NCBI RefSeq assembly: GCF_003634575.1 | Contig: NZ_RBLJ01000003.1 | Span: forward strand, 310,001 to 374,000 | From: Photorhabdus asymbiotica | GTDB taxonomy: Bacteria; Pseudomonadota; Gammaproteobacteria; Enterobacterales; Enterobacteriaceae | Reading direction: 5' to 3' | Length of the DNA stretch: 64,000 nt | Shown: positions 47,223 through 59,602 of the stretch, piece by piece | How positions within the stretch are numbered: the first letter of the stretch is position 1 | How the letters are laid out: each line of letters starts with the position of its first letter | Notes under the pieces: model-generated | Told to the model about the DNA's origin: nothing | Seen by the model: the letters and a program-made list of their open reading frames with translations, nothing else | The model's database searches: none | Program-made: the position numbers and the translations under genes

Positions 47223-47720
47223 TTATTTAACCTGTTTCAATACATCTGCGGTAATGTCTTTACCGGATACTGAATAAGCAACAACATTCGCATTAATTAC
47301 GACGTCATAACCTTCTTTAGCTGCAACCACTTTGATTGCATCCTGAATACGGCCCAGAATTTTATTACTTTCTTCCATATGGCGACGGCGGTTATCTTGT
47401 TCAAAAGCCTGAGCTTTTTTTCCAAATTCTTCACGCTTAGCCATAACGTCTTTTTCCAGATTAGTTCGCTCGCTGGATTTCATAGTAGAACCATCGCGTT
47501 GTAACTTCTGGATTTTAGTCTGCAAATCATTTTCCATACGTTGCAGTTCAGATGCGCGGCTTTTGAACTCATTTTCCAACTGCTTCTCAACAGCTTCACG
47601 GGCAGGCAACTGCTGGAAAATCTCACCTACATTTACAACGGCAATTTTGTCTGCTGCCTGAGCACCAGCAGAGAAGGCTAATGCAATACCAAGGCTTGCT
47701 GCACACAACAATTTCTTCAC
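47223..47720 (-). CDS. skp: Periplasmic chaperone Skp
   Basis: Skp holds unfolded outer-membrane proteins on their way to BamA. The start is GTG 47720, seven bases after AAGGAG, giving 165 residues with a signal peptide cut after AGAQA. The mature part starts [15 protein letters not shown] and forms the long coiled-coil arms ([20 protein letters not shown]) before [11 protein letters not shown]. The longer frame up to 47834 overlaps bamA and is not part of the protein. Confidence 0.96.
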   Translation of the reverse strand: MKKLLCAASLGIALAFSAGAQAADKIAVVNVGEIFQQLPAREAVEKQLENEFKSRASELQRMENDLQTKIQKLQRDGSTMKSSERTNLEKDVMAKREEFGKKAQAFEQDNRRRHMEESNKILGRIQDAIKVVAAKEGYDVVINANVVAYSVSGKDITADVLKQVK

Positions 47721-47830
47721 TATAAACTCCTTAAACCACGCTATCTGTAACATCTTGGAAGATTTAGCCAATGCCCTGAAACCGAAAGTTTCAGGACTTG
47801 CCTTATCAATAATAAGATAAAAACGCATTA

Positions 47831-50224
47831 TCACCAGGTTTTGCCAATATTAAATTGGAATTGCTCTGATCTATCACCTTCGTAGTCTTTGATCGGCTTA
47901 GCATACGAGAATACCAACGGTCCCAAAGGAGATAACCATTGCAATGCAATACCTGTCGAAACGCGGATATTACCTGGTTTACTATAATCAGGTATACCTC
48001 TGTCTCTCATCGTTGCAGAATCACTCCAATTAGTATCCCAAACCGTACCTGAATCAATAAAGAATGAAGTCCGAACAGAGTTCGAATATTTACCATCAAG
48101 GAATGGCGTTGGCGTGATCAATTCAAGGCTAGCCACTGCCATGGCGTTCCCCCCGATAGCATCACGAGATGGACTATCTTTCTTAGGATCACCATTTTTA
48201 TCTAGGTAAATAGCTTTAGGACCGATATTGTTAGAACGGAAACCACGAACAGTACTGGAACCACCGGCATAGAAGTTTTCATAGAATGGTAATTCTTTAC
48301 CACCTAATCCATCACCATAGCCTAAACGACCACGCCCCAGGATCACCCAAGTACGAGCATCATTAATTGGATAGTATGCAAAGGTATCAAGGGTAATTTT
48401 ATAAAATTTGTTATCCGAACCAGGGATCGTCACTTTACCATTCAAAGTCGATTTCACACCTGATGTCGGGAAGAAACCACGGTCAAGATTGTTGTATGTC
48501 CAGCCCATAGTTAAAGCAAAGTCATCCGCTTTAAACTCGGCTTTCTTTTCATAATCAGGTTTCTCACCCATAGAATTCAAATAACGCCACATCGCTGCCT
48601 GCGGGAGCATATCAGACAAAGAGTTATGAACATAACCCAATCTAAAATTCAGAGAGTTATTTTCATTAACCGGGAAACCGAGGAAACCATCCAAGCCATA
48701 GGTTTTATTGGTATAACCGGACAAGTCAGCATCATCAGCTCTAAAATCATTGTAGAACACCCGACCACCGAGACTCACACCATTAACAGTGAAATAAGGA
48801 TCAGTGAAAGAGAGTTCCGCATAAGTTGAGTAATCATTCTTACTGGCATTAATCCCAACAGAGTTGCCCGTCCCCAACCAGTTATCCTGCTGAGCACCAA
48901 TTTGGAAACTGACACCACTTTCTGTACCGAAACCAATACCAAAGTTCATAGAACCAGTATTGCGCTCTTTAACTTTATAAACGATATCTACCTGATCAGA
49001 GCTGCCTGGTATACGCTGAGTTTCAACATCAACAGTTTCGAAATAACCTAAGCGATTCAGACGCTCTTTGCCCAGTTCAACTAGATCACTCCCCAACCAT
49101 GCCCCTTCCATCTGGCGCATTTCACGGCGTAAAACGGAGTCTTTACTGGTGTCATTACCAGAGAAACGAATTTTACGAACATAGAAACGGTTACCTGCAT
49201 CAATGTTGACATGCAGTTTTACGGTTTTGTCCTGATCATTGATTTCAGGTTGAGTCATCACCCGTGGGTAAGCATAACCATAACGGCCAAGCAGATTTTT
49301 GATTTCACTTTCCATTTTAGTCACCTGAGTCCCGTTATATAAGGAACCAGGCTCAATGGTAGCCAATTTAGTGATTTCTGACTGATAACCCGCCATATTA
49401 CCGTTCAGATCAATACCAGATATTTTGTACTGGTCACCTTCAGTAATATTCAACGTGACATAAATACCTTTTTTATCTGGCGTCAAACTGACCTGAGTCG
49501 AATCAATGTTGAAACGGGCGTAACCGCGATCAAGGTAAAAACTGCGCAGTGTTTCAAGGTCACCGGCCAATTTTTGTTTCTGATATTTCTGATCAGCAGT
49601 TAAATTCCACCACGGTATATCATCTCTCAGTTGGAAACGATTCAATAACTCATCAGAAGAAAATGATTTATTACCAACGATATTAATCTGCTGAATTTTT
49701 GCAGACACACCTTCAGCGAAAACTAATTTTAAATCGACGCGGTTACGTGGTAGAGGTGTAACAACCGCTTTTACACTGGCATTGTATTTCCCTACGCTGT
49801 AATAGAAATCTTCCAGCCCTTTTTCGATATTGGACAACATCGTGCGGTCAAGCGCTTCACCGACCCGAACATGAGATGCTTCAAGATTTTGTTTCAGCAT
49901 GTCATCTTTCACCGATTTATTCCCGGAGAAAGTAATGTTGGCAATAGTCGGCCGTTCTTTTACCTGAACAATAAGTGTATTGCCATCACGCAGGACACGA
50001 ACGTCTTCAAAGTTACCAGTAGCAAATAGTGCCTGAATGGTACGACCGATATCTTCATCGCTGACCGTATCACCTACGCGAACTGGCATATTCAATAATG
50101 CTGCACCTACGGCGACGCGCTGAAGACCTTCAAAGTGAATATCCTGAACTACGAATCCGTTTGCACCGTATGCAGTGGCGCTGCCGAACAGCAGCGACGC
50201 TATGAGTAACTTTTTCATCGCCAT
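47831..50224 (-). CDS. bamA: Outer-membrane protein assembly factor BamA
   Basis: BamA is the core of the machine that inserts beta-barrels into the outer membrane. A signal peptide ([15 protein letters not shown]...YGA) precedes five POTRA domains (about 20-420) and a 16-strand barrel. The conserved VRGFRSN motif of extracellular loop 6 is present, and the protein ends in the phenylalanine/tryptophan signature FNIGKTW. At 797 residues it is shorter than E. coli (810), the difference lying mainly in the loop after [18 protein letters not shown] 50224 is chosen by alignment. Confidence 0.97.
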   Translation of the reverse strand: MAMKKLLIASLLFGSATAYGANGFVVQDIHFEGLQRVAVGAALLNMPVRVGDTVSDEDIGRTIQALFATGNFEDVRVLRDGNTLIVQVKERPTIANITFSGNKSVKDDMLKQNLEASHVRVGEALDRTMLSNIEKGLEDFYYSVGKYNASVKAVVTPLPRNRVDLKLVFAEGVSAKIQQINIVGNKSFSSDELLNRFQLRDDIPWWNLTADQKYQKQKLAGDLETLRSFYLDRGYARFNIDSTQVSLTPDKKGIYVTLNITEGDQYKISGIDLNGNMAGYQSEITKLATIEPGSLYNGTQVTKMESEIKNLLGRYGYAYPRVMTQPEINDQDKTVKLHVNIDAGNRFYVRKIRFSGNDTSKDSVLRREMRQMEGAWLGSDLVELGKERLNRLGYFETVDVETQRIPGSSDQVDIVYKVKERNTGSMNFGIGFGTESGVSFQIGAQQDNWLGTGNSVGINASKNDYSTYAELSFTDPYFTVNGVSLGGRVFYNDFRADDADLSGYTNKTYGLDGFLGFPVNENNSLNFRLGYVHNSLSDMLPQAAMWRYLNSMGEKPDYEKKAEFKADDFALTMGWTYNNLDRGFFPTSGVKSTLNGKVTIPGSDNKFYKITLDTFAYYPINDARTWVILGRGRLGYGDGLGGKELPFYENFYAGGSSTVRGFRSNNIGPKAIYLDKNGDPKKDSPSRDAIGGNAMAVASLELITPTPFLDGKYSNSVRTSFFIDSGTVWDTNWSDSATMRDRGIPDYSKPGNIRVSTGIALQWLSPLGPLVFSYAKPIKDYEGDRSEQFQFNIGKTW

Positions 50225-50258
50225 CGTTGTAATGCGTCTTCCTAACCAGTCTTCCGCT

Positions 50259-51611
50259 CTAGAAGCGGGAGAAATCATTGAAAAGTGCAAGCCCCATCAA
50301 TAACACCAGTAACATGGTACCAATGCGATAGCTGAAGTCTTGTACGCGCTCGGAAACTGGCCCACCTTTTATCTTTTCGATAATCAGAAAAAGCAAGTGT
50401 CCACCATCTAACACAGGTAATGGGAGCAAATTAATGATCCCTAGATTGACACTTATTAGCGCCAAAAACATCAGATAATACACCAAGCCTGAATCAGCCG
50501 ACACCCCCGCCCCTTTGGCGATAGAGATAGGCCCACTCAGGTTATTGATTTTCACATCACCAACGATCAGCTTGCCAATCATACTGACAGTTAACCGCAT
50601 CAGTTGCCAGGTCTTATCTCCTGCCTGATAAATAGCAGAGAAAGGCCCATACTGCTGAACTATTTTATATTCATCTGCCAACGGTATAATTCGCAGTTCC
50701 ACACCTGCAAACCCCAACTCTTTACCACCGGCCTGCCGTCGCGCTTCCGGTGTCATTGAGAGAGAAATAATATGACCAGCCCGCTCTACTGAAAGTTCCA
50801 GCGGAACATTAGGATTATTACTGACAAAGGATGTAAAAGTATGCCAAGCATCTATTTCCTGACCGTTGACTTTAACTATCCGGTCCCCCTTTTGTAAACC
50901 CGCTTTTTCTGCCGCGGTACCAGGAGTAACCTTATTCACCAGAGAATCCAATCGGGGGCTAACAGGCATAATCCCTAATGACACCACAGGATCTTGCTTA
51001 TCAGGATTAAAGCTCCATTGCCGCAAATCCAGAATTTTCTCTATCGGATGGGATGAGCCAGAAGGTATGACCTGAACAGTCATATTGTCATCACCTATCT
51101 TACCGACCAGAGCAAAACGCGCTGTATTCCAGTCAGGCGTTTCGATACCATCGATAGCTTTTAGTTCCATTCCCGACGAAATATTTGCTTGGGCAGCAAT
51201 AGAATCAGGTTTGATATCTGCAATGATTGGACGTATTGCTGGCACACCAATAATAAACACCAGCCAATAAGCCACAATCGCCAGTAAAAAGTTAGCGACT
51301 GGCCCTGCACTAACAACCGCAGCACGTTGGCCAATAGTTTTATTATTAAATGCCATATGCCGACGTTCAGGAGAAACAGGTGAAACACGCTCATCAAGCA
51401 TTTTCACATATCCCCCCAAGGGAATAAGAGCTATGACATATTCAGTTCCCTGACGATCTGTACGCCGCCACAACGCTTTACCAAAACCAATGGAAAAACG
51501 TTCAACATGAATACCACACTTTCTAGCAACCCAGAAATGACCGAACTCATGCACAGTGATCAATATACCTAACGCGATAATAAAAGCCGCCAGATTCCAG
51601 AGAATTCCCAT
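50259..51611 (-). CDS. rseP: Site-2 intramembrane protease RseP
   Basis: RseP cuts RseA in the membrane to free sigma-E and also clears signal peptides. It has the zinc motif HEFGH in the first transmembrane helix, two PDZ domains in the periplasm, and the second metal motif [10 protein letters not shown] in the third helix. ATG 51611, five bases after AGGA, gives 450 residues as in E. coli; the ATG directly before it is an alternative. It lies between cdsA and bamA, as usual. Confidence 0.97.
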   Translation of the reverse strand: MGILWNLAAFIIALGILITVHEFGHFWVARKCGIHVERFSIGFGKALWRRTDRQGTEYVIALIPLGGYVKMLDERVSPVSPERRHMAFNNKTIGQRAAVVSAGPVANFLLAIVAYWLVFIIGVPAIRPIIADIKPDSIAAQANISSGMELKAIDGIETPDWNTARFALVGKIGDDNMTVQVIPSGSSHPIEKILDLRQWSFNPDKQDPVVSLGIMPVSPRLDSLVNKVTPGTAAEKAGLQKGDRIVKVNGQEIDAWHTFTSFVSNNPNVPLELSVERAGHIISLSMTPEARRQAGGKELGFAGVELRIIPLADEYKIVQQYGPFSAIYQAGDKTWQLMRLTVSMIGKLIVGDVKINNLSGPISIAKGAGVSADSGLVYYLMFLALISVNLGIINLLPLPVLDGGHLLFLIIEKIKGGPVSERVQDFSYRIGTMLLVLLMGLALFNDFSRF

Positions 51612-51644
51612 CATATTCCTTTAAATGCCGTCAAAATAGAGAGA

Positions 51645-52493
51645 TCAAGATACCAGCAACATCAGGCCGGCAAAGACAGGGATCGCAGCAGTTAAGCTGT
51701 CGATACGATCCATAATACCACCATGCCCGGGAATTAGCTGACTGCTGTCTTTAATACCAGATTCACGTTTGAACATACTCTCAGTCAAATCACCAAATAC
51801 TGAAGCGATCACAACAATTGCAGAACACAACATGAGTTTTTCAGGCATTGCAGGCACTGGAGCATATTTACCAAACAACCATGAAATAATAGCCGCAGTC
51901 ACTAAACCACCAATTAATCCTTCCAGCGTTTTTCCCGGAGAAACTTTTGGTGCCATCTTATGTTTACCTAAAGTACGTCCAAATAGATAAGCCCCAGAGT
52001 CAGCTCCCCACACCAGTAACATGACATACAATAACCACCATGCACCGTGATATGAATTATCGTCATACCCCTGAACCCGTAAGGCAATCATTCCACAGTA
52101 AAACGGCACTAATGTCAGGACACCAAACAGAAGACGCAATAAAATGGATCTTTTCCAGATTGTAGCGGAAGAAGGATAGGTAATGACCAAAAGAGTGGCA
52201 ATAATCCACCAGATCATCCCCGCCCATAAGATAAAAATGATTTGCTGTTGTTTGAGCAAATCAGTGAAACTTGGCAAAGTATATTGTAAAGACAGTAAAC
52301 TTATCGCAAACAAAACGGCCAAAATAACCCGTTTCTTTTGGCTAAATAAGCCAACAAACTGCCCCCATTCCCATGCAGCAAGGACTGACACAGCAATAAT
52401 GACCAACCCAAACGCTGTTGGCGGCAACAAAAACAAAGCTGCAATCACAAGAGGGATTAATATCACAGCCGTTATAAGACGGTACTTTAGCAA
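51645..52493 (-). CDS. cdsA: Phosphatidate cytidylyltransferase
   Basis: CdsA makes CDP-diacylglycerol, the precursor of all phospholipids. It is a polytopic membrane protein with the C-terminal signature SVFGDLTESMFKRESGIKDS followed by LIPGHGGIMDRIDSL. Length is 282 residues (E. coli 285). It follows uppS by 9 bases. Confidence 0.97.
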   Translation of the reverse strand: MLKYRLITAVILIPLVIAALFLLPPTAFGLVIIAVSVLAAWEWGQFVGLFSQKKRVILAVLFAISLLSLQYTLPSFTDLLKQQQIIFILWAGMIWWIIATLLVITYPSSATIWKRSILLRLLFGVLTLVPFYCGMIALRVQGYDDNSYHGAWWLLYVMLLVWGADSGAYLFGRTLGKHKMAPKVSPGKTLEGLIGGLVTAAIISWLFGKYAPVPAMPEKLMLCSAIVVIASVFGDLTESMFKRESGIKDSSQLIPGHGGIMDRIDSLTAAIPVFAGLMLLVS

Positions 52494-52502
52494 GAGTTCC
52501 TC

Positions 52503-53264
52503 CTATGATCCCGCATCGGCATCGTCTGGTATTGTTCCGCCAAATCGGCGTTCTCTTTTGGCAAAGGCATTAATTGCACCTTCAAAAACTGTTTCATCAA
52601 AATCAGGCCAGAGTATATCGGTAAAATAGAATTCTGCATAAGCTATCTGCCATAACAGAAAATTACTTATACGGTGCTCCCCTCCGGTTCTGATTACCAA
52701 ATCAACCTGAGGCTGCTGGCTCAGGTTAATGTAATTATTAACCAATTCTTCAGTAATATCCTGTGGTTCAAGCGAATTATCCTTAATCTGCTGAGCAATT
52801 TTCTGAACACTTTGAACTATATCCCAACGACCACCGTAATTTGCAGCAATATTAAGTTGCAAGCCAGTATTATTAGCAGTCAACTTAACTGAGCGACGAA
52901 TACGCTCCTGCAAACGCTCACTGAATCGGCTGATATCGCCAATAATAGATAATTTGATATTATGTTTATGTAAGCTTTTGATTTCATTGTCTAGTGCAAA
53001 AATAAACAATTCCATTAGAGAACTAACTTCTTGTTCTGGCCGGTTCCAGTTTTCACTACTAAAAGCGTACAGAGTCAACGACTCAATTTTATGTTTAGCT
53101 GAGAAACTCACCGCACTCCGTACCGCCTTAATCCCTGCACGATGACCAAAGACTCTTAATTTCCCACGTTTCTTTGCCCAACGTCCGTTACCATCCATAA
53201 TAATAGCAACGTGCTTAGGTAATAATGACGACAAATCGTTATGATGATCGCTGGATAATATCAC
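52503..53264 (-). CDS. uppS: Undecaprenyl diphosphate synthase
   Basis: UppS extends farnesyl-PP to the C55 carrier used for peptidoglycan and O-antigen. The catalytic aspartate is D24 in [14 protein letters not shown], with [10 protein letters not shown] and [20 protein letters not shown] following. The start is GTG with AAAGGA nine bases upstream; length 253 as in E. coli. An ERIC element lies between it and dxr. Confidence 0.97.
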   Translation of the reverse strand: MILSSDHHNDLSSLLPKHVAIIMDGNGRWAKKRGKLRVFGHRAGIKAVRSAVSFSAKHKIESLTLYAFSSENWNRPEQEVSSLMELFIFALDNEIKSLHKHNIKLSIIGDISRFSERLQERIRRSVKLTANNTGLQLNIAANYGGRWDIVQSVQKIAQQIKDNSLEPQDITEELVNNYINLSQQPQVDLVIRTGGEHRISNFLLWQIAYAEFYFTDILWPDFDETVFEGAINAFAKRERRFGGTIPDDADAGS

Positions 53265-53370
53265 TCAATTAATCCTTTACTGGTCAAGGTAATTCTCTTA
53301 CAAATGCAGGCATTCAAATATAAATAAAGCCGTGTCTGGCATCACGGCCTGAGTAACCGCCTAAATTATC

Positions 53371-53499
53371 TATACCTGTTATCTTTCAAGCTGCCTCTTT
53401 GTTGGCTGCACTCACTCACCCCGGTCACAGAGTTATCTATGCTCCCGGGGATTCGCTCCCTTGCCGTCGCGATGCACCTTGAAATCTATTGGGTATATA
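53371..53499 (+). repeat. ERIC-type palindromic repeat, full-length
   Basis: The copy begins TATACCTGTTATCTTTCAAG and ends TGAAATCTATTGGGTATATA, with the core GTTATCTATGCTCCCGGGGATTC. It lies in the 343-base gap between dxr and uppS. The remaining sequence of that gap is AT-rich with no gene. Confidence 0.88.
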
Positions 53500-53607
53500 A
53501 GATAATCCTCCAAAATTTGAACTGCTAATTATATCAACCCAAAGTTATACACAAACTATACCACCAGCTAAAAATGCGAACAAATCCCCCTTTACCTATC
53601 AGGAATA

Positions 53608-54804
53608 CTACCTGATAAACGAACTGATAGTCTTTATCGCCAAATCTCTCGCGAACTTATCAATCTGTAAGACTTCTTCAATACTCTGAGGTTCCGGTAA
53701 ATTCAGTTTTTCTACAACCTGCCGATTTATAATCGCAATATCTGTGAAAGAGATTCCATTTTGTAAAAAAACCTTAACGATTTCTTCATTTGCCGCATTC
53801 AACGCCGTAGTTGCAGCCTGACCTTCGTGGCATGCTTCAATAGCCAGCTTCAGGCATGGATATCGCTCATAATCTGGTTTCGAAAAACTCAATGTACCTA
53901 GAGAGCAAAAATCAAGAGGTTTAACACCAGAAGAAATACGTTCTGGGTATGCCATTGCATAGGAGATCGGTGTACACATATCCGGAGTTCCCAACTGAGC
54001 AATAACGCTACCATCCAGATAACGGACCATAGAATGAATGACAGATTGGGGATGAATCACCACTTCCATTTCAGCAGCAGAGGCATTGAACAAACAACAG
54101 GCTTCAATGTATTCCAAACCTTTATTCATCATTGTTGCGGAATCTACAGAAATCTTGCGCCCCATCGACCAATTCGGGTGAGCACATGCTTGATCTGGTG
54201 TAACAAAGGGCAACTGTTCCAAAGACGTATGGCGAAAAGGCCCGCCAGATCCGGTCAGAATAATACTAGCAATACCGTGTTGTTTCAGTTCTTCGCGCCC
54301 AAGATTTTGTTGTATTACCTCAGGTAAACTCTGAAAAATAGCATTATGCTCACTGTCGATAGGTAACAATTGAGCATTGTACTTCACTACAGCATCCATA
54401 AAAAACCGACCACTGGTGATCAACGATTCTTTATTAGCAAGTAAAATCTGTTTACCCGCCCGGATAGCAGCTAACGTCGGCAATAGACCGGCAACCCCGA
54501 CAATCGCAGACATAACCTGATCAACATCATTCAAAGCAGCCAAATCACATGCAGCCTGTTCCCCGAAAAGTACCTCGGTTTTACAACCTTGTTCAATCAG
54601 TAACTGACTAAGCTCTTTTGCGGAAGATTCATCTATCATTGCCGCGTATTGAGGCTGAAATTCCAGACATTGCTCAACCATAACCTGAACATTTTTCCCG
54701 GCAGCCAGTGCCGTTACTTCAAATTTCTCAGGATTATTGCGAACTACAGCGAGTGTACTTTTGCCTATAGAACCCGTGGAACCAAGGATGGTCAACCTTT
54801 TCAT
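53608..54804 (-). CDS. dxr: 1-deoxy-D-xylulose 5-phosphate reductoisomerase
   Basis: Dxr converts DXP to MEP, the committed step of the isoprenoid pathway that IspD and IspF continue. The NADPH site [10 protein letters not shown] is near the start. [20 protein letters not shown] and the substrate region [17 protein letters not shown] are present. Length is 398 residues as in E. coli. It is separated from frr by a terminator-like hairpin. Confidence 0.98.
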   Translation of the reverse strand: MKRLTILGSTGSIGKSTLAVVRNNPEKFEVTALAAGKNVQVMVEQCLEFQPQYAAMIDESSAKELSQLLIEQGCKTEVLFGEQAACDLAALNDVDQVMSAIVGVAGLLPTLAAIRAGKQILLANKESLITSGRFFMDAVVKYNAQLLPIDSEHNAIFQSLPEVIQQNLGREELKQHGIASIILTGSGGPFRHTSLEQLPFVTPDQACAHPNWSMGRKISVDSATMMNKGLEYIEACCLFNASAAEMEVVIHPQSVIHSMVRYLDGSVIAQLGTPDMCTPISYAMAYPERISSGVKPLDFCSLGTLSFSKPDYERYPCLKLAIEACHEGQAATTALNAANEEIVKVFLQNGISFTDIAIINRQVVEKLNLPEPQSIEEVLQIDKFARDLAIKTISSFIR

Positions 54805-54901
54805 ACTGACGCTCTGAATTGTTCTGTTTGATGTGTGTTAATACTTGCTGATTTGTCTGGCTCAGAATATGAATATCCATGACTTCAGAAAAATGCCGGA
54901 T

Positions 54902-54930
54902 AAAAAATAGCGCCGCACGATAGCGACGCT
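54902..54930 (-). terminator. Intrinsic terminator after frr
   Basis: On the minus strand AGCGTCGC pairs with GCGGCGCT (one G-U) around TATCGT and is followed by ATTTTTTA. It separates pyrH-frr from dxr. Confidence 0.85.
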
Positions 54931-54951
54931 TAGTCTATCTCATGAAAGAGA

Positions 54952-55509
54952 TTAGAACTCCATAAGTTCTTCTTCTTTCTTGGCTAAAGCTTCATCAACC
55001 TTTTTAATGAAATTATCAGTCAGCTTCTGAATTTCATCCTGTGCACGACGCTCATCATCTTCACTGATTTCTTTATCTTTCAGCAAAGCTTTGATCTTAT
55101 CATTAGCATCACGACGAATATTACGTACAGAAACGCGCCCTTGTTCAGCTTCACCACGCACAACCTTAATCAGATCCTTACGACGCTCTTCAGTCAGTGG
55201 CGGTAAAGGAACACGAATAATTGTACCTGCTGAAGATGGATTCAGCCCCAAATCAGAAGACATAATAGCCTTTTCAATCGCTGGGGTCATAGAACGGTCA
55301 AATACCGTGATAGCCAGAGTACGCGCATCTTCAGCTGTGACATTAGCAATCTGGCGCAGAGGTGTTGGTGCACCATAATATTCAACAGTGATACCATCCA
55401 GCAGACTAGGAGAAGCACGGCCAGTACGAACCTTGCTGATTTGGTTTTTAAGTGCTTCGACGCTTTTTTCCATACGGTCTTGTGCGTCTTTTTTGATTTC
55501 ATTAATCAC
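54952..55509 (-). CDS. frr: Ribosome recycling factor
   Basis: RRF with EF-G splits the post-termination ribosome. I place the start at GTG 55509, eight bases after AAGGG, which gives 185 residues, the E. coli length; a longer frame to 55563 adds residues with no counterpart. The family core [25 protein letters not shown] and [14 protein letters not shown] is intact. It follows pyrH in the usual order. Confidence 0.96.
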   Translation of the reverse strand: MINEIKKDAQDRMEKSVEALKNQISKVRTGRASPSLLDGITVEYYGAPTPLRQIANVTAEDARTLAITVFDRSMTPAIEKAIMSSDLGLNPSSAGTIIRVPLPPLTEERRKDLIKVVRGEAEQGRVSVRNIRRDANDKIKALLKDKEISEDDERRAQDEIQKLTDNFIKKVDEALAKKEEELMEF

Positions 55510-55629
55510 GTTACAAACCCTTGGGAACTGGTTGTTTTTCAAGCCATAAGTCATTATGACCATGTATTGTTAAATTTGGCATATCTGGCGGCTAATCATA
55601 GCGCCAAACATCACTGGTGTCTCTGAACA

Positions 55630-56358
55630 TTATTCATGAGAAATCAGAGTACCTTCATTTTCACCCATAACCACACGACGCAACGCACCAGGTTTATTCA
55701 TATTGAATACACGAATGGGTAAGCTGTGATCACGAGCCAGAGTAAATGCTGCCAAATCCATGACTTTTAATTCACGTTCTAACACCTGCTGATACGACAA
55801 CTTATCGAACAAGATTGCATCCGAATCTTTTGCCGGATCAGCAGAGTAAACACCATCTACTTTAGTTGCTTTTAGCACAACATCCGCTTCAATCTCAATA
55901 CCTCGCAAACAGGCTGCCGAATCTGTAGTAAAGAACGGATTGCCAGTACCCGCAGAGAAAATAACAACACGGCCATGACGTAACAAACTAATCGCTTCTG
56001 CCCAACTATAGTTATCACAAACGCCATTTAAAGGAATAGCAGACATTAGACGGGCGTTCACATAGGCGCGATGTAATGCATCCCGCATTGCCAGACCATT
56101 CATCACTGTTGCCAACATGCCCATGTGGTCGCCTACTACACGGTTCATTCCTGCTTCTGCCAAACCAGCGCCACGAAACAGGTTACCACCGCCAATAACG
56201 ACACCGACCTGTATGCCTAACTCGACCAGTTCTTTAATTTCCTGAGCCATGCGGTCTAAGACGCTGGCATCTATACCAAAACCTTCTGCACCTTGCAGGG
56301 CTTCGCCGCTGAGCTTAAGCAGGATACGCTGATATACGGGTTTTGCATTGGTTGCCAT
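55630..56358 (-). CDS. pyrH: Uridylate kinase
   Basis: PyrH phosphorylates UMP to UDP and is regulated by GTP and UTP. It belongs to the amino-acid kinase fold: [37 protein letters not shown] and [13 protein letters not shown] are visible. Length is 242 residues (E. coli 241). Confidence 0.98.
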   Translation of the reverse strand: MATNAKPVYQRILLKLSGEALQGAEGFGIDASVLDRMAQEIKELVELGIQVGVVIGGGNLFRGAGLAEAGMNRVVGDHMGMLATVMNGLAMRDALHRAYVNARLMSAIPLNGVCDNYSWAEAISLLRHGRVVIFSAGTGNPFFTTDSAACLRGIEIEADVVLKATKVDGVYSADPAKDSDAILFDKLSYQQVLERELKVMDLAAFTLARDHSLPIRVFNMNKPGALRRVVMGENEGTLISHE

Positions 56359-56464
56359 GGTGTTCTGTCCTAAGCAGAAAAGTATATTGGGGATTTACAT
56401 ACATCTGGGCCACTCTGACCAGATGCAAAAACTCAGTGCCTATTGGGTAGGCAGTTTAGATTGG

Positions 56465-56493
56465 ATAAAACAGAACCGCCATTTGGCGGCTCT
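56465..56493 (-). terminator. Intrinsic terminator after tsf
   Basis: On the minus strand AGAGCCGCC pairs with GGCGGTTCT (one G-U) around AAAT, then GTTTTATCC. It lies 12 bases after the tsf stop, before pyrH. Confidence 0.8.
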
Positions 56494-56504
56494 GCTTATA
56501 AAAG

Positions 56505-57362
56505 TTAAGACTGTTTGCTCATTGCAGCAACTTCTGCTGCGAAGTCAGCCTCAACTTTCTCAATGCCTTCACCAACTTCATAACGGATGAAGTTAGTTAC
56601 TTTAGCATTGTTTTCTTTCAGCAGATCGCCAACCGTTTTACTTGGGTCCATAACAAAATTCTGACCTGTCAGAGAGATCTCGCCGGTGAATTTATTCATT
56701 CGGCCAGAAACCATTTTCTCTGCGATTTCACGTGGTTTGCCTGACTGCATTGCGATATCCAGCTGAATTTGATGCTCACGATCAACAACATCAGCAGGTA
56801 CATCACTTGGGTTAACATATTCTGGTTTGCTTGCAGCGATGTGCATAGCCACATGCTTAATCAGCTCTTCATTAGCGCCTTCAGCCACAACCAGAACACC
56901 AATACGTGCACCATGCAGGTAAGTACCCAGTTGTTCACCTTCTAATACAGAAACGCGACGAATATTGATGTTTTCACCGATCTTAGCAACTAGTGCAGTA
57001 CGCTGTTCTTCGAATTTAGCTTTCAGGATTTCAATGTCAGAGATTTTATCAGCTAATACTGCTGCCATAACTTCTTTACCGAAAGCAATGAAACCTGCAT
57101 CTTTAGCAACAAAATCAGTTTCACAGTTCAGTTCAACCAAAGCGCCGAATTTGCCATCAGCAGCGACTTCTGCCAGGATGATACCTTCAGCAGCAACACG
57201 GCCAGCTTTCTTAGCTGCTTTTGCCTGACCTGATTTACGCATGTTGTCAATGGCTAACTCGATGTCACCATTAGCTTCAACCAGCGCTTTTTTACATTCC
57301 ATCATACCTGCGCCAGTACGCTCACGCAGTTCTTTTACCAAAGCAGCGGTAATTCCAGACAT
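56505..57362 (-). CDS. tsf: Translation elongation factor Ts
   Basis: EF-Ts exchanges GDP for GTP on EF-Tu. The N-terminal module [19 protein letters not shown] and the core motif [11 protein letters not shown] that inserts into EF-Tu are present. Length is 285 residues (E. coli 283). It follows rpsB by 152 bases holding an attenuator-like hairpin. Confidence 0.98.
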   Translation of the reverse strand: MSGITAALVKELRERTGAGMMECKKALVEANGDIELAIDNMRKSGQAKAAKKAGRVAAEGIILAEVAADGKFGALVELNCETDFVAKDAGFIAFGKEVMAAVLADKISDIEILKAKFEEQRTALVAKIGENINIRRVSVLEGEQLGTYLHGARIGVLVVAEGANEELIKHVAMHIAASKPEYVNPSDVPADVVDREHQIQLDIAMQSGKPREIAEKMVSGRMNKFTGEISLTGQNFVMDPSKTVGDLLKENNAKVTNFIRYEVGEGIEKVEADFAAEVAAMSKQS

Positions 57363-57432
57363 TTGTTTTATTCCTCGATGTATCCCGCGGGAAAAAAATA
57401 TTCCACATGGATAGTTCTTATATCAGATACGT

Positions 57433-57457
57433 AAAAGGGGGCCATAACAGGCCCCCC
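57433..57457 (-). terminator. Attenuator-like hairpin between rpsB and tsf
   Basis: On the minus strand GGGGGCC pairs with GGCCCCC around TGTTAT and is followed by TTTTAC. Its place inside the rpsB-tsf unit suggests partial termination that lowers tsf relative to rpsB expression. Confidence 0.8.
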
Positions 57458-57514
57458 TAACCAATATATTCCAATACCTGGTTAATAAGGGCTCAATTCA
57501 CTGAGCTTGCCTTA

Positions 57515-58360
<846 letters not shown>

Positions 58361-58667
58361 TTACACAATGAGTATATTTAGCGTCCTTATTGTTTCGTCT
58401 CAGTGACAAATACACAAAACGCCGGCGCGCTTTATATCATAAACCGGCCTAAGACACCAACTTTTGTTGTCATTTTTTGCCGGCTCAGTGGGGGGTAAAA
58501 AGTGCCATTTACAGCAGGTATTGTTGGTAAGCACCGCTAACGAGGGAAATATGGCTGTCAACGGTTATTGGCAGATATTCTGTAGGCTGATACCATTAGT
58601 TCAACACTTTTTCCTTGTTAATAATCATACAACCAGCAAATTTGCTGGCTTTGAGTGGGCAGATTTC

Positions 58668-59465
58668 ATGGCAATCTCAATTAAGACATCTGAAGATATT
58701 GAAAAAATGCGCATCGCTGGTCGTTTGGCGGCGGAAGTACTAGAAATTATTGAACCTTACATAAAACCCGGTATAACAACTGGTGAATTGGATCGTATCT
58801 GTCACGAACACATCACCAATAAGCAACAAGCTATTTCAGCTTGTCTTGGTTACCACGGTTTCCCAAAATCTGTTTGTATTTCTGTTAATGATGTCGTCTG
58901 TCATGGCATTCCAAGTGATGATAAGACGCTGAAAGATGGCGACATCGTTAATATCGATGTTACCGTCATAAAAGAGGGTTTCCACGGCGATACCTCAAAA
59001 ATGTTTATTGTCGGTAAGCCAACCATTCAGGGTGAACGCCTGTGCCGTATCACTCAGGAGAGCCTCTATCTGGCATTGAAAATGGTAAAACCCGGCATTC
59101 GTCTGCGAACGCTTGGTAAAGCCATTCAACAATTTGTTGAAGCTAATGATTTCTCTGTGGTTCGTGAATATTGTGGTCATGGCATCGGTGCAGTCTTCCA
59201 TGAAGAGCCACAAGTCCTGCACTACGATGCAGATGATGGCGGCGTCGTATTGCAAAAAGGCATGGCTTTCACTATTGAGCCAATGGTTAATATCGGCGAC
59301 TACCGCATCCGTACCATGAAAGATGGCTGGACCGTCAAAACCAAAGACCGCAGCCTGTCCGCCCAATATGAGCACACCATTGTTGTTACTGACAATGGCT
59401 GTGAAATCATGACACTACGTAAAGAAGAAGAGCCGTCTCTTTCCGCAATACTGATTAACCAATAA
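58668..59465 (+). CDS. map: Methionine aminopeptidase, type I
   Basis: Map removes the initiator methionine. The ATG at 58668 starts MAISIKTSEDIEKMR as in E. coli and gives 265 residues. Its upstream ribosome site is weak (GAGTGGG). Metal ligands are in NIDVTVIKEGFHGDTSKMF, EYCGHGIG, EEPQVLHY, FTIEPMVN and QYEHTIVVT. The frame open upstream to 58464 is not part of the protein. Confidence 0.97.
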   Translation: MAISIKTSEDIEKMRIAGRLAAEVLEIIEPYIKPGITTGELDRICHEHITNKQQAISACLGYHGFPKSVCISVNDVVCHGIPSDDKTLKDGDIVNIDVTVIKEGFHGDTSKMFIVGKPTIQGERLCRITQESLYLALKMVKPGIRLRTLGKAIQQFVEANDFSVVREYCGHGIGAVFHEEPQVLHYDADDGGVVLQKGMAFTIEPMVNIGDYRIRTMKDGWTVKTKDRSLSAQYEHTIVVTDNGCEIMTLRKEEEPSLSAILINQ

Positions 59466-59602
59466 TTAATCGTAAATATGAAGCCTTGCCTTGCTGAAAC
59501 CATACAAGGCTTCCAATCTCCTGACCATAATCTCTCCTGTTCAACACAACATTTTCTCAGTAATCTGGCCGTTATAATTCGCTTTCTCTCGGGTTCATAC
59601 TT

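Noticed and set aside
58464-58667. N-terminal extension of Map by 68 residues
   Set aside because: The sequence has no counterpart in the family, covers the rpsB/map promoter region, and the ATG at 58668 matches the known start.
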